Shown here in pieces: positions 24,028-35,216 of a stretch of 64,000 nt of DNA (its first letter is position 1; each line of letters begins with the position of its first letter). The notes beneath the pieces are model-generated. The model searched no databases. It was not told the origin of the DNA and saw only the letters and a program-made list of their open reading frames with translations. Position numbers and translations under genes: made by a program. The DNA is from Panicum virgatum (Eukaryota > Streptophyta > Magnoliopsida > Poales > Poaceae): NCBI RefSeq assembly GCF_016808335.1, contig NC_053139.1, forward strand, positions 20,026,782 to 20,090,781, in the 5' to 3' direction.

Positions 24028-24036
24028 CGGGGCTTT
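24028..24036 (-). promoter_or_regulatory. TATA box of the solo LTR
   Basis: CCTATAAAG on the minus strand in a GC-rich context, followed by ctctccctattctcacaac, which looks like a leader. It suggests R begins near 24000. Confidence 0.5.
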
Positions 24037-24798
24037 ATAGGCCGAGAGGAGGAGGGGATGAGCAAAAGAGAGGGCTCGGGGATGAGCTCGGCCGGAGAGA
24101 AAGCGAAATCGGGGATGGCGGCGTGCTCCCGTCGGCGGCCGGCGGCGTGGTACGCGCGCGGATGGCCAGCAGGGAGGCTTGGATGGCGGCGGGGAGCTGG
24201 CTCGCGACGCGTGGAGGCACGAGGTCAGTCTGGGGGAGAGGGAAGTCGGCGGGGAGGGCAAACGGCGGCGCCGGCGATGAGGGGCGACGCCCCTGTTTTC
24301 CAGCAGCGGGAGGAAGAGGAAGAAACAGTGGGTGGACCTAACTGCAAAAAGAAAAGAATCTAGGGGGTTTTCTGTAAACAAAAAATTTCCCGTTGTTTTA
24401 GGGCTCAAATGAAAAAGTGCTTAACATGAAAATTGCTCAGTTTTTCAAGACCTACAACTTTCATGTTGTGCAAATGTTTGCTAGACCAAAGTTTTTGAAT
24501 CTATTTTGAAATCCGTCAAAACTTTTATTTAAAAAAATAAACCTAACTTACTTTCTAAAATTGCAAGGGCAACCCCAGATATTAAAATATCTTTTTATGA
24601 GGGTAAAAAGTGAAAAATAAAAATGCATTTTTAAGTCCCCTCATAATTTTCAAAACTTTGGCTTTGGCAAAACTATTTTAAAGAGGATTTTGCACTTTTT
24701 CAAAATAACAAAAATACCCTTGCTAGGATAAACTTGGTTTAAATTTTTAAATCAACACAAAAATTATATTGTTAACCCCTAAAACCTGTGTTGTCACA

Positions 24799-25435
24799 CA
24801 CTCCCTTCAATTGATGATGGGACTGGTCTGCCACCGGAATCGTTCACCGGATTGATTTACTGAAACCCGATGCTCACACCATGGTTAACCGCATGTGTTT
24901 GACTGGTGATCAGAGGTGACTACCACTGGAGCATTATTCTTGAGCTTGTCACTAAAGTTGATGGATTTGTTGATTCCACACATGTGTTTGACTGGTGTAC
25001 ACAGGTTAGATGCACCGGTAAACCCCCTTTTGTTTTCGGTGAACTGAATCACGTGTTGCTCTAACTGCACTCACCAGTTAGACCGTTGTCGTCCCCGGAC
25101 ATGTTACCATACCCTCGGCCGATTTCCTGGTGTTTCCCCTCACATATTCGACTGGTGATCACCATTCCATTTTTTTTGAGGCAAGACCACCGTTCCATAT
25201 TGCCGGTCAATATTTCAGTCCACTAGTCAACGACTACATATTCTTGTTCATTATTGTGGCCGCACCAGTCCGACCGTTGTCTCCCCAATGTTCTCCGGTG
25301 AATGCGGTCTTGAGCTATGTCGTCCTACGTGGGTTCTACTAATGGAATTTTTTCCATTTGGGTGAATAGTGTGAATGGTGTTGGATTTTCAAGTAAAGTT
25401 CATCCTGCTGCAAACTGTTTGTGACCAATTTTGCC
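24799..25435. repeat. Old repeat, right part of duplicated block (copy 1)
   Basis: Similar to 28205-28795 in order and direction: both have a caccggaat...caccggattg start, a gatggatttgttg segment, a cgtgttgctct segment, ccggacatgt, gatttcctgg, and a ggattttcaag...gtgaccaattttt end. Together with 20645-20826 this shows that the solo LTR entered one copy of a direct duplication. Not coding as far as I can see. Confidence 0.65.
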
Positions 25436-25973
25436 AACAGGGATAGTGCCCCTTCCTACAAAGAAGGGGACCAGATCCCCCTGCTCCTCAAGATGATAAG
25501 GCACAGCAAGGAGCAAGGCCTGACGGCAGAGTCGGTGGTGCTCTGCTTCATTCGCGTCACGTGCAACCCTATCAGAACAAGGTGCTCCCTAGCTACCATT
25601 ACTTGGGACGTGAAGACCCAACAAGAATGGGCGAGGATGAACTCGGGATCCTGATCCAAATTTATGGACACGAATTGGTACCTCGCAAAGCCAAAACACG
25701 TGCCCATAGATTTTCCGATATCTACACAAAGCTCATAAACAACAGACATCATATAATAAACTGCCACAAGTCATTAAGATAGCAAAGTAACATTAGCATG
25801 GCTTGCCATGCATCCCACATGATTGAAGCCGCCATGACTTTCCTTAAACAAAATGAAAATGAAAGATGTTCAATAGATAACCACGAGCAGGACATCCAAA
25901 AGGCCACATGAAAAAAGGAACAACAAAATAAGGTTGCGAGCTTGAACGGATCAACGTTGTCGCTCCGGAGCCT
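25436..25973. other. Unassigned sequence downstream of the unknown gene
   Basis: Present in copy 1 of the duplicated block only. Short ORFs occur on both strands but none shows a family or codon pattern. It may be the 3' flank of the minus-strand gene at 25974-26960. Confidence 0.3.
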
Positions 25974-26960
25974 TTAGGGGATGGCCACGTCCGGGTCCGC
26001 CCCCTTCTCGAGGAGATTGCTGATACTGACCTCAGCGACGATAAAGCCCACTGCTCCGGTGAAGTCGTCGGCAAGCCTTTCCCGCTCCCGAAGGGTCGTC
26101 CCCTCTTGGAAACCAGGCTCCAGCCGGCGCAGATCCCGACCGGAGCGAAGCTGAGCAGCGGCGAAAGCCAACATTGCGCCCCAGCGGATGCCGAACTCCA
26201 CTACGCGCTCCACCTGGTCAGGAATACCCCAGAGACGGTTGAGCAACAGCAACCCTCCTGTCCCCAGAATCCCCACCAAGTTGAGCGCGGCGCGGGATAG
26301 GGCTTCATAGCACTCCAGGTCGTCCAGCCGCCGACGCAGTTCCTCCGTCTCCCCACGAGAAGCAGCCAAATCCTCCTCTAGGCCTGAAATCGAGCAGAGT
26401 CACGTTCGGCGAAGTCGGGCAAGAAGCGAAACAAAGACAGGGTCTCAGAAGATCCGGTATACTAGCCGACCTGCTGCATGGACGTGGGCGCCCGGCCTCC
26501 GCACGGACCATCGACGTTTCCTCCTCTGAGGCATGGAGGGCGGTCACTTGGACGGCAGCAAGGCCAGACCTCTGATGCTCCCCCTCCTGTGTCGCAGCGG
26601 AGTACTGGCCTCTGGCGTCGGACGCCTCCCGAATCAACTCCCGCATCTCCTGGCGCCGGGCGCGATCTGACGCCTTCCACGGCAGGGACTCCAGCGAGTC
26701 CTCCAACGCGACGGACACACAAGGAGGCACCCTGACAACCTCCTCCGCATAGTGGGACAGAAAAGAGCCCATACTGACCGCCCTGGCAAAAGAAGACAGC
26801 GCAACCTCAATCGCAGCCGTGGCGGGGAAGAACCAGGCAACAGCTAACAGGCCAACAGCGAAACTCACCCCTGACGATGAAGAGTCCCGCGAAGGCGCGG
26901 CGGCCCCCGTGGCGCCGCGCTTGCCGCCTCGTCATCAGCAGAGCGCTTCCGGCCGGCCAT
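25974..26960 (-). pseudogene. Unknown multi-exon gene, decayed
   Basis: ATG at 26960 opens MAGRKRSADDEAASAA. Likely exons on the minus strand: 26960-26869, intron 26868-26783 (gtgag...gccag), 26782-26471, intron about 26470-26384, and 26383-25974. Exon 2 is charged and helical; exon 3 encodes a helical region with LLLLNRLWGIPDQVERVVEFG, then QLRSGRDLRRLEPGF. With these borders exon 2 and the best frame of exon 3 do not join in phase, so a frameshift or a missed splice site is present. The exon 3 style recalls uncharacterised, repeat-associated proteins of panicoid grasses, but I cannot name a family. A TATA box and an inverted ACGT element lie upstream. Confidence 0.5.
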
Positions 26961-27064
26961 GGGAGCAAGGGATGACGCGCTGGAGAAAAACCCTCTCCTC
27001 TTCCTCTCTGGTACAGGTAGGCGGACTGTGCGAGAGCAAGGAGTTCTCGGCCAACCCGACTAAG

Positions 27065-27072
27065 CATTTATA
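27065..27072 (-). promoter_or_regulatory. TATA box of the unknown gene
   Basis: TATAAATG on the minus strand, about 105 bp upstream of the ATG at 26960; this spacing gives a 5' UTR of roughly 75 bases. Confidence 0.55.
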
Positions 27073-27300
27073 GCCACATCTCGGAGCCCCACCACTCGCG
27101 GCCCCTTAACTCCCGCGACACGCGACCCTTTCGATCCCCGCGGTCCTCAACGACCATGTAGCAAATAAGCACAGGGATCGCGGGCCCACGATGTCCCGAT
27201 GACCAAGGCACGACCCTCACCAGCAAATGATTTCAACGGTCATCCAGCATAGTGGCGGGGCCACCCCCTGGGCTCCTGGACACTGGGCCGTGGGGGTGGC

Positions 27301-27324
27301 CATGACGTGGATCTTCACGTCATG
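27301..27324. promoter_or_regulatory. Inverted ACGT element (as-1/bZIP-like)
   Basis: CATGACGTG and CACGTCATG form a perfect 9-bp inverted repeat around gatctt, with two TGACGT cores. Plant bZIP (TGA-type) factors bind such TGACG/ACGT sites. It lies about 230 bp upstream of the minus-strand TATA box. Confidence 0.5.
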
Positions 27325-29600
27325 CATGCTCCCCTTCCTCCACGCGCGATTGTGGGACACAAGGGGCAGCCAGACGAATCTAACCATTAGCTAACCAAGT
27401 TTACTACACTCACCAGTCTAACCGTTGTCAGCAAAGTGCAGAATCACCGGACGAATCTTAGGGGCAAAAGTGCTTTGTTTCCACGTACCATTTGGACCGT
27501 TGGCACTGATGATCATGTCCCAAATGTCTCAATAACTTGTAAAGTCAGAATGATATAGATTTCTAAACTATCAGCGATGTTGGTGAGCCATGTGCAATAT
27601 AATGCGATCAATCTATTGTGCATGTCATGTTTTTGTTGTTAACCTTAATTCAATCCTTCTGTAACCCAAGACTTCTTGAATTCTGTGTGTACCATTTGAT
27701 GCAGTGCTCCGGCCTCAAAAATCTCGCGTGCTGCTTCGGTTGCTTCATGTGTTCCAGCCCATCTGCTTCGCTGCCTGTTTTGGTTATTTCACGTGTTCGC
27801 GTGTTGTCACCAGGAAGACCGTTGATATCACCGGACATTTTTCGCATGTTCCTGATTTGTTCCGACTGCTTCCTATTTCCCCTTGCAACAGCAATCTAAT
27901 CCCATCGGCCAGCCAGACCATTGCTATCACCGGATTCACAAATTGGATCGGTGATCAACACTGCATGTACCGGTCAATATTTCAAGTTGAGCCCCACTTC
28001 GTGGGCGCCAGTGGAGTTTGTGTGTGTATGGCCCACACCTAATTGACCAAATATAAATGTTGGCTCAACTTGCAACCTATTTCAATGCAAATTGCAAATG
28101 GATGGCAGTTAGCAATGCTAGTTCACATTTTCACAACTCACAGCACAACATGACCCTGGGTTCATAGCAATAACATCAATTCATAGCCTGGAGTGCATGT
28201 GACTTCGTTTGAGGATGATACTGGTACGACACCGGAATAAATCACCGGATTGCTTTTTAGAAACTCAATGGTCCCTAGCCAGACGTGTTGAGCTTAAGGA
28301 TCCATCAAACGACAGCTTTTGGTGGCGAGCTTTGCCTAACTTGCGGCGTGGCGAGCTGTTGCATGAATCCAAACATGCGGCATGGTTTTCGCTGATGGAT
28401 TTGTTGTTTCCACTCATATGTGGGACTAGTGTCCACTAGTCAGATGCACGTGTTGCTCTTTTATGCACTCAATAGTGAGACCGTGGGTATCACCGGACAT
28501 GTGTTCATGCCCTCGGCAGATTTCCTGGTGGTTTACACTCACTAGTTCGACCGGTGGTCATGGTCCATAATACGCACATTCATGCTCCTAAGCGTGGTAG
28601 CACCATTCGGACTGGTGATCTCCCCAACGGTGTTCGGCAAATGCAATGTTGAGCTGTGCTGTACTGCGATGGTTCTACTAATGAATTGTTTTCCATTTGG
28701 GTGAACCTCCATCTCAAATTTGTGAGTCGTGTTGGATTTTCAAGATAAGTTCGGGCTACTGCAAGTTGTCCGTGACCAATTTTTCCTAAGTAACTAGAAA
28801 TGCAAATAGACTATTATTGCCGCTCAGTCATTCAAGTTGAAACATCACAATATAACAGCACAAAAATACTGTTGATGTTTCTATTCAGTCATGACAAATG
28901 ACCTACTTACAACTGACTCATGCCACATCACTGTCACTAACACTCCAATCACAACACCCATAGTTACAGCAACTAAGATTGGAGATCGATCTTTACATTC
29001 CATACACGTATAATACCTAGATTTACAACAACTAACACAATGGACATTCCAAGCACACCTAAGGTTACAGCACCGCGCATGCTCCCACCCCTTCCTCCAT
29101 GGGCTTTTGGAATACGGACCGCCCGCCCCCATCCGGCCCATCTACCTCGCGGGCTGCTTCTATTGCTTCACCTGTTATGGCTTACGGCCCATCTGCCTCG
29201 CGGCCTGCTTCGACTAGTTGACGTGAGCCTCTTTTATTGTACTCCCCAGTCACACCGTTGGTATCACCGGACATGTTTTAATTTAATCGGCAGATTTCTT
29301 GATGGTTTCCTCTCACACCTTGGACCGGTGATCACTGTTCCATAGCATGCTTACCATGCTATCTCATAACATACGCGCCCTTAGCAGCAAGGAAAAGTTC
29401 TCCAACGTCCGGCTACCACTCCCCTCCCCATCGTCCCCAATCATTTGCCTCCACGAATCCAAATGTTTCCAATGAAATGTGCTTCAACCCCCTCAAGACC
29501 TTGCATGGGCAAGGTTTAGTGTGGCGCCAACTTGTGAAAGACTTTGAGTTCGTACTCAAAAGACATCAATTTGGACGTGATCCTCTTTTGCTGCACTCAC
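27325..29600. repeat. Old repeat, copy 2 and further fragments
   Basis: 28055-28795 matches the joined halves of copy 1 (20645-20826 plus 24805-25435). 27700-27990 and 29100-29345 are related to each other through gcccatctgcctcgc and accggacat motifs. A minus-strand frame at 28881-29141 ends with a hydrophobic run (LVAVTMGVVIGVLVTVMW) that could be a membrane segment, but without a counterpart I do not call it a gene. No transposon termini were found. The sequence ctgcactcac at 29591-29600 is where element B entered. Confidence 0.5.
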
Positions 29601-30948
29601 TGTTGACGGCTGATAAGTACCAAATCTAGGCTGTCAAGTCCTGCATAAATAGATAAAATGTAAACATCAACATAGTGGTAGGGGTTTACTACTGACCATT
29701 TTCACGAGTGTTGGTAATTATTTGTATGCAGGTGAAATGAGGCAGAAAACACACTTCAATAGCAAGGAAACACACTCCTCAATCCAAGGCAAAAGACGTC
29801 GACCAATCAGAGCGCGCCATTCAGCCTCACATGGATTCATGGGCCCACATGCAGCAAGAAACCAACATACCCAAAGCTTAGACACGTGCAATAGGGATAA
29901 GGGGACACATGGCGACCCACCAGAGGAAGCTGGAGGCAGTGGCGCCCAGTGGCCCCTCGGCCGATCAGCATGGTCGGCGGAGCCCACCAAGGCTCCACCG
30001 ACTCTCCCCTTCGACGTGTCACTTGCTCACTGGTCCTAGAAGGCGGTTTGGCAAGGCATGGCTACAGCTCTCACCCATGCACACCCTTGGCTCCCTCTTA
30101 TAAATATGAGAGGAGGGGGTAAGAATCAAGACACCACCATGTTGAGTTACACATCCATCAAGTGCTCACTCAAGCCTTCTCTTGGTTTAGAGTTGTCCTA
30201 GAGTAGGGAGAGGGTAGAGGTACTCAGGAGGGGCGCCGGTCTTCGGCGCTCTTCTCCATTTTTGTACCTCTATGAGAGTGAGGGAGTAGTTAGAGAGAAG
30301 TGCCGGGGTGTCGGCACTCTGCCCCAGCTTGTACCTCTATGGATGCTGCTACATTCTTTAGGTTTAGTAAGTATTCGTGGTTCCTATCTCTAGTTTTAGG
30401 CTTGGTATAGTATATGCTAGTAGTGCTTGCAGTTGAGTGAGATCAGTTCTCTTACTCGGGGGTTCGTCGCTCTGTATTCATACAGAGTGCTGTAGTTTGC
30501 TATGGGATGTCATACGTAGTTAGACTGCAGTAGTAATCAATAGCGTAGGTGTGGTGTCTAGGCTAGGGGTTATCCTTCGTTTGCCTTATATCCCACGGTT
30601 TGTTAGAGGTAGGCCGTAGGTGGTGACAACCCTATTGGTCCTTCGTAATCCTCCACGTTCGGATATAGCGTAGAGCTGTTGGCCGGAGTCGACTGGTAGA
30701 CCAGTTGTAAGTTGGTGCCCGAAGCGAGTATTGTGCCCGAGAGATCGACCTTTAACTCAGCAGTAGCGCTATCTTAGGAATACTCTCTACCCTTCTATCT
30801 ATCTTGGTGTGTCCTTGGACAGATTAGAATAGAAGAGAGTGCACATACGTTCCTTGTGGATTCGATAACCCTTGGAATACTTTGAGGTGAAAGCTACAAC
30901 AGTATCCGTGCGCTTGCGGATATATTCATGACGCTAAAATACCCAACA
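29601..30948 (+). repeat. Element B 5' LTR (1348 bp)
   Basis: Starts TGTTGACGGCTGATAAGTACC and ends ...AATACCCAACA before the primer site. Closely matched by the 3' LTR at 42491-43726. TATA box at 30099-30106. Near the TATA box and downstream, short runs of gcgccggt...cggcgct type are shared with the A and C LTRs. Confidence 0.88.
30099..30106 (+). promoter_or_regulatory. Element B LTR TATA box
   Basis: TATAAATA in cttataaatatgagagg, matched in the 3' LTR at 42975-42982. Confidence 0.65.
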
Positions 30949-30955
30949 AGCTTTC

Positions 30956-30973
30956 TGGCCCCGTTGCCGGGGA
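30956..30973 (+). other. Element B primer binding site (tRNA-Asp, one mismatch)
   Basis: TGGCCCCGTTGCCGGGGA differs from the site of element A by one base (C for G at the fifth position). Confidence 0.75.
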
Positions 30974-31148
30974 ACGGTTGCTGTATCTTTCTTCGAACCT
31001 AGTCGTCCTCATATCCTTTGTTTTTCTTTTCTTCTACCTTGACTCCCGCTACCCATAGAGGAGCTATCCTTTAAAGCTTCTCTACCCTACGGGATTTATC
31101 CCATATCATCTTTAGTTTTCTTCCTGCTATCTTTACCCCCCGCTACCC

Positions 31149-33044
31149 ATGGAGAAGCCATCCCTTCAAAGCCTCTCTGCCTTAAGGGGCGAGTTCAATG
31201 AGCCACCATCCTCTTCCACATCTGGCTATGAACCTTGTCCCGACCTTATCGCTATGGTTCGGGAGTTTCCCTTCTCTGGGTTAAGTAGCGAGAACCCAGA
31301 CCAACATATGCGGGAGTTCGAGCAGCTTTGTTCATGCTTTGCCTCTGCAAGCATGAAAAAAGATGTCCTCCAGTGGATTTTGTTTCCCTTCTCTCTTAAA
31401 GGGAGGGCAGAGCAATGGTACATGTCTTATACATATACCAGAAAGGGCAGCTGGGACTCCTTGAAGACGTGATTCTCTATCATCTTCTTTCAGCAGAATG
31501 AGAAGGAAACTTTAGGCACAGCCTGGGCCAGATTTTCGCTCCTAGTGAAGTCCGACCCTACCATGTTGACTCTCAGTCCTTTAGTCCTTTGGAAATTTAA
31601 GAAGAGTCTCGATAAGGAATCCGCCGATTATCTCAACTCCATCACTGGAGAAGTAGACCTCCATGAGTTCCCGGCTGAGGTTAATAAAATCCTAGATTAT
31701 ATTACCGAGTATACCTCCTTGTCAGCCAAATCTGATCCTCTCCGAGAGGAGTGTGAGTTGACCCACGAGGGCTTTCTAGCAGCTGAACCCAATCCTTCAT
31801 TTTCTATATCCTCATATTCAGCTCTAGAACCCTCACCCGAACCAGGAACATCGGAGGAAGGAGAAATTTGACCCCCAAAGTTCCATTCCCAATTCGAGGA
31901 TGATCCATCTGGAACCCATAAATACACCTCAAATCTCATAAATGCCCAAGTTGGGGAGGAACTTTCTTCTGTCCATGCCAATTAATCTCAAAATTCTTTG
32001 ACAGAACCTCCCCTTAGGCCCACGGCACCTCCTTCTCCTCCTGATCCCCGTAATGAAGCACCCCTCGAGGAAGCCAAGAAGGAGGATTGGTCAGATGGAG
32101 AGAAACGCTTTTCTGAAGCAATTTGGATTAACTTACCCTCCACGATCACTCCTTGCTCAATAAGGGGAACCACCGTAGAAGCCCACATTAACCCCATCAT
32201 GGAGGTTAATGTTTTGCCATGGCACTTAGCGTACACACTTTTGGGCAATGTTACGCTAAGACCATCCGACACGCTCTTAAAGAGTTATCCCTCGGGACAC
32301 ATCCTTAAATGTCGGGGGGTTGCAAGTGCCATGCCGCTCATAATAGACAAAATTGAGGTCAACTTAGATTTTCATATCTTCGATATCCTCGATTTTGATC
32401 TTCTCCTAGGCTCCCCGTTTGAAAAACTTCTCACATCTCAAGGGAGTCTAGATAAAAAGCTTAGGAAAACCACTTCTGCCACTGTCTCTTGCTTAGAAAA
32501 TTCTATGGCAAAGAATTTTCCTGAGCCAAACCCTTTCAAGGAAATGATGCATGTATCTCCGTTCATACCATATGAGTCGATTTCCTTCGAGGTTACAAAA
32601 TCTTCTACTTCCGAAGAGTACGACTCGGAAGTTACTCTTCACTTTTATGAAGACGAACGATCATTATCCCCCTTGAGCGAGTTTGAGCCACTTTCCTCTG
32701 GCCCCGAGAAAGTTGTTCTCAACTACGATCGAGATTCAACTATGCTTTCCCACGATAAATCTCTTGAGATGGAGAATCGATGCGCCATGGGATTTTGTGA
32801 GGCACCGACTCTGAAGTTCGATGAAAATGATTCCACAAATGAGCATGGCACTGTCATCTTTGAAATACCATGCTCATTCAATGCAACTCCAGAGTCAGAC
32901 ATGCTTAGTGCACCATGCACACACGAGGACTACAACCACCTTATGGTCCTCTTCTGTAAAACTTTCAAGAGGTTGGTTGTAGATGTATATGTTTATCATA
33001 AACATTGCAGATTTCATTGGTGCACCGTGGCACTAACCTTGTAG
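31149..33044 (+). pseudogene. gag: Element B gag/protease-relic ORF
   Basis: ATG at 31149, one phase throughout, with stops at 31470 (TGA), 31869 (TGA) and 31983 (TAA). N-terminal capsid-like motifs MREFEQLCSC, FPFSLKGRAEQWY and TLGTAWARFSLLVKS match element A gag. The middle has a retropepsin-like fold region (DKIEVNLDFHIFDILDFDL) whose active-site triad is absent. The C-terminal 250 residues are acidic and end in a cysteine/histidine-rich tail (VYVYHKHCRFHWC) shared with the C protein. Polymerase domains do not follow. Annotated cereal genomes hold many such proteins without assigned function. Confidence 0.75.
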
Positions 33045-35202
33045 CTAGCTTAAACAATTGGTGGTGAAACAATGACCCACCACCAATGATGGCTACAAGG
33101 GTTCTCATGGTCGAGCTTATGACCATAAAAACAAAGCACTGTCGGGAGATAGCCTCAATTATCATTTATTTATTTCCCTTCAATAAAAGCAAGAGCATGT
33201 TCTAAGATGTATTTTTCCTTCGGGTATTTTTGGTCGCTAACCTTTCCAGGGGAAGATCAAGAAGAATGATGGACAAGCAATACCTACGAACATGTTGGCT
33301 ACACCAACTACAACCCAACTACAACCCCTCGATATGCCTTGATGAAGGAACAACTACAGAAGGAGACTTGAACTCCATTCACTTGAAGTTTTGCAAACTC
33401 CAAGTGTGGGGGAGGTATGTGAGTGCCCCGAAGTAATTTCTTTCTCAATCCATATCATGTCTTTGAATTGGTGTTAGTTCCTGCATCTTGCTCTATATAA
33501 AAAAAATTCAAAAGAAAATGAGAGTACTTGCCATGGTGACAATATTAAATTCTCATTAACAAAATGCCATGGTAAGTACTCTCAATGTCCTGCTTTTGAC
33601 ATTAAACAAAGCCCTACCGGGAGGTCACCCGAGGATTGCCAGAGTAAGTCTCATGGTGAGAGTAAAGTTTAGTTTGAATAAATTCTAGAGCTCTCTGGTT
33701 CTTAAAACCAGCAGAACCATTATTTTGTTTCCACTATCTCGTTGAATACAACACCAGGTACAAGTACAAGTGTAGGGGAGATCTCTCAAGATCATCATTG
33801 TCATACACATTTGAGATCTCCCACAGATGCATCGCACAATGTAACATCGTCTGCACCAACATGACAAGAGACAAGGCAAGGCCACCAAATTCAGCCAGCC
33901 ACCTTGTGGTTTGGCTCAATCACCATTGCCTTGATCCCCACCTTCTTAAAGAGCGATAGTATGTGCATCCTCTACCTCTCAACTCTCTTTGATTCATGAG
34001 TTTGAATGGTTTTTAAATCTTACTCACTAAAATCAAACTCAAGAATCAATGTGTTGCTCCTACTCTACATGTTTCCTATGGTTGGCTTGCATATGTTTTA
34101 TTCCATGCTTATCACCTTGATGCTTGTGAACAAAAATCCTTAGGAAAGCACGCTTATCTAAGTAGTTGATGTTTGAGATATGGTTGGAATGATATGATCT
34201 TCGCTTCTTTATTGTTTAAGTGCTTGGGAAATTTATTTGAAAATTTGTAAAACCTTTGCAAAGCTCCTCTTTGATATGCCAAAGTCCTACCAAAGCCATA
34301 TGATGATACTTCTTGAAAACCATATATACATATGCTGCTTGTTTTTGCTTTGAGCTTTGTCAAATTGTTGTGACCCTTGAGAGAATTTTTTTCATGCTTT
34401 CATGATCAAGATTCACGTGCACACCACATACCCCCTTGCTATACTTCTTTGAGAAGTTAGCATTGTACCATCCACTCATTCCACAAAATAAATGCTCCAC
34501 TATATGTGTTGGTCTCTCTTTCCAGTTTTTGTTAAAAAAAAGAGAGGCATGGGCTATCGAGAAAAAAAATGGACACATGAAGGTCCAAGTATTAAAAAAA
34601 AGAAAGAAAAAAATGTAGGCACATGAAGGTCCATGAAAAAAAAGAAAAAAAAGAGATAGCCATGCTCTCAAAAGAATTTATATAGGGAGAGAGACCATAC
34701 AAAAGGAGTTTCTATTTCATCCACCACAATCCATACACGTGCACATCTTGATCTGATTGTATGACTTGATTTTCTCTTTGGATCCGGTTTTTGACTTTGC
34801 AATATATGTAATACAAGTATGCCTTATCCTTTATACCCTACCTTGAGCTCCACATATAGCCATCACTAGAAGTAGGATGAAGAAAAGGCAAGTTAAATGC
34901 CTTGGTAAGGACACATACACATTGAGCGATCTGAGAGAGTCAAATGAGGAGCTAAGCAAGATTTGTTTTGAAAACTTATTGAAAAATCCCAAGCTACTTG
35001 ACATGAGGAGTAGAAGTGATTTGATTCAAGACCATTCCATTCTTCAACTACCCAAGATGGCATGATAGACACTTCAAAGTTCACAAGTGCAAGGTATGGT
35101 TTGGAATAACTCTCATGCTCGCTTCATACCTTTGGAAGTCATGTTCTACCTTAGTCCTTTCTGCTTTACTCGAGGACGAGCAAAGGCTAAGTGTGGGGGT
35201 GT
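33045..35202 (+). other. Non-coding 3' region of element B
   Basis: No supportable ORF. It carries three copies of an aagtgt(g/a)gggg polypurine motif (33401, 33768, 35189; the last adjoins the 3' LTR and is the natural plus-strand primer) and a large imperfect inverted repeat at 34510-34697 around A-rich sequence. The region is collinear with 38687-41052 of element C. Confidence 0.7.
34510..34697 (+). repeat. Imperfect inverted repeat in element B 3' region
   Basis: Outer arms tggtctctc (34510-34518) and gagagacca (34689-34697) pair perfectly. Inner arms gagaggcatgggctatc (34542-34558) and gatagccatgctctc (34654-34668) pair with two bulges. Between them lies A-rich sequence with repeated aatggacacatgaaggtcca-like units. 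Confidence 0.7.
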
Positions 35203-35216
35203 TGTTGACGGCCGCT
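35203..35216 (+). repeat. Element B 3' LTR, first 14 bp
   Basis: TGTTGACGGCCGCT directly after the polypurine tract; element C begins at 35217. The last five bases (ccgct) are repeated on the far side of C. Confidence 0.85.

Larger units (their letters stand above)
21075..24798 (-). mobile_element. Solo LTR of a Tekay/Del-like element (about 3.7 kb)
   Basis: Minus-strand LTR running from TGTGACAACA (24798 down) to ...TTTACCCGACA (21075). Flanks cagtc (21070-21074) and cactc (24799-24803) are a target duplication with one mismatch. There is no primer site, gag or pol beside it. The layout parallels the 3.4-kb LTR of element E: AT-rich first part, GC-rich block with TATA (CCTATAAAG on the minus strand near 24028-24036), AT-rich middle, then the gagta...tactc hairpin near the inner end. 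No coding content inside is convincing. Confidence 0.65.

Noticed and set aside
23598..24408. ORFs on both strands in the GC-rich part of the solo LTR
   Set aside because: Low-complexity Pro/Ser/Arg translations around the LTR TATA box, without homologous frames in the E LTR.
28881..29141. Minus-strand ORF with a hydrophobic C-terminal run as a membrane protein
   Set aside because: Only the hydrophobic run is suggestive; no promoter, no homologous frame in the other repeat pieces, short length.
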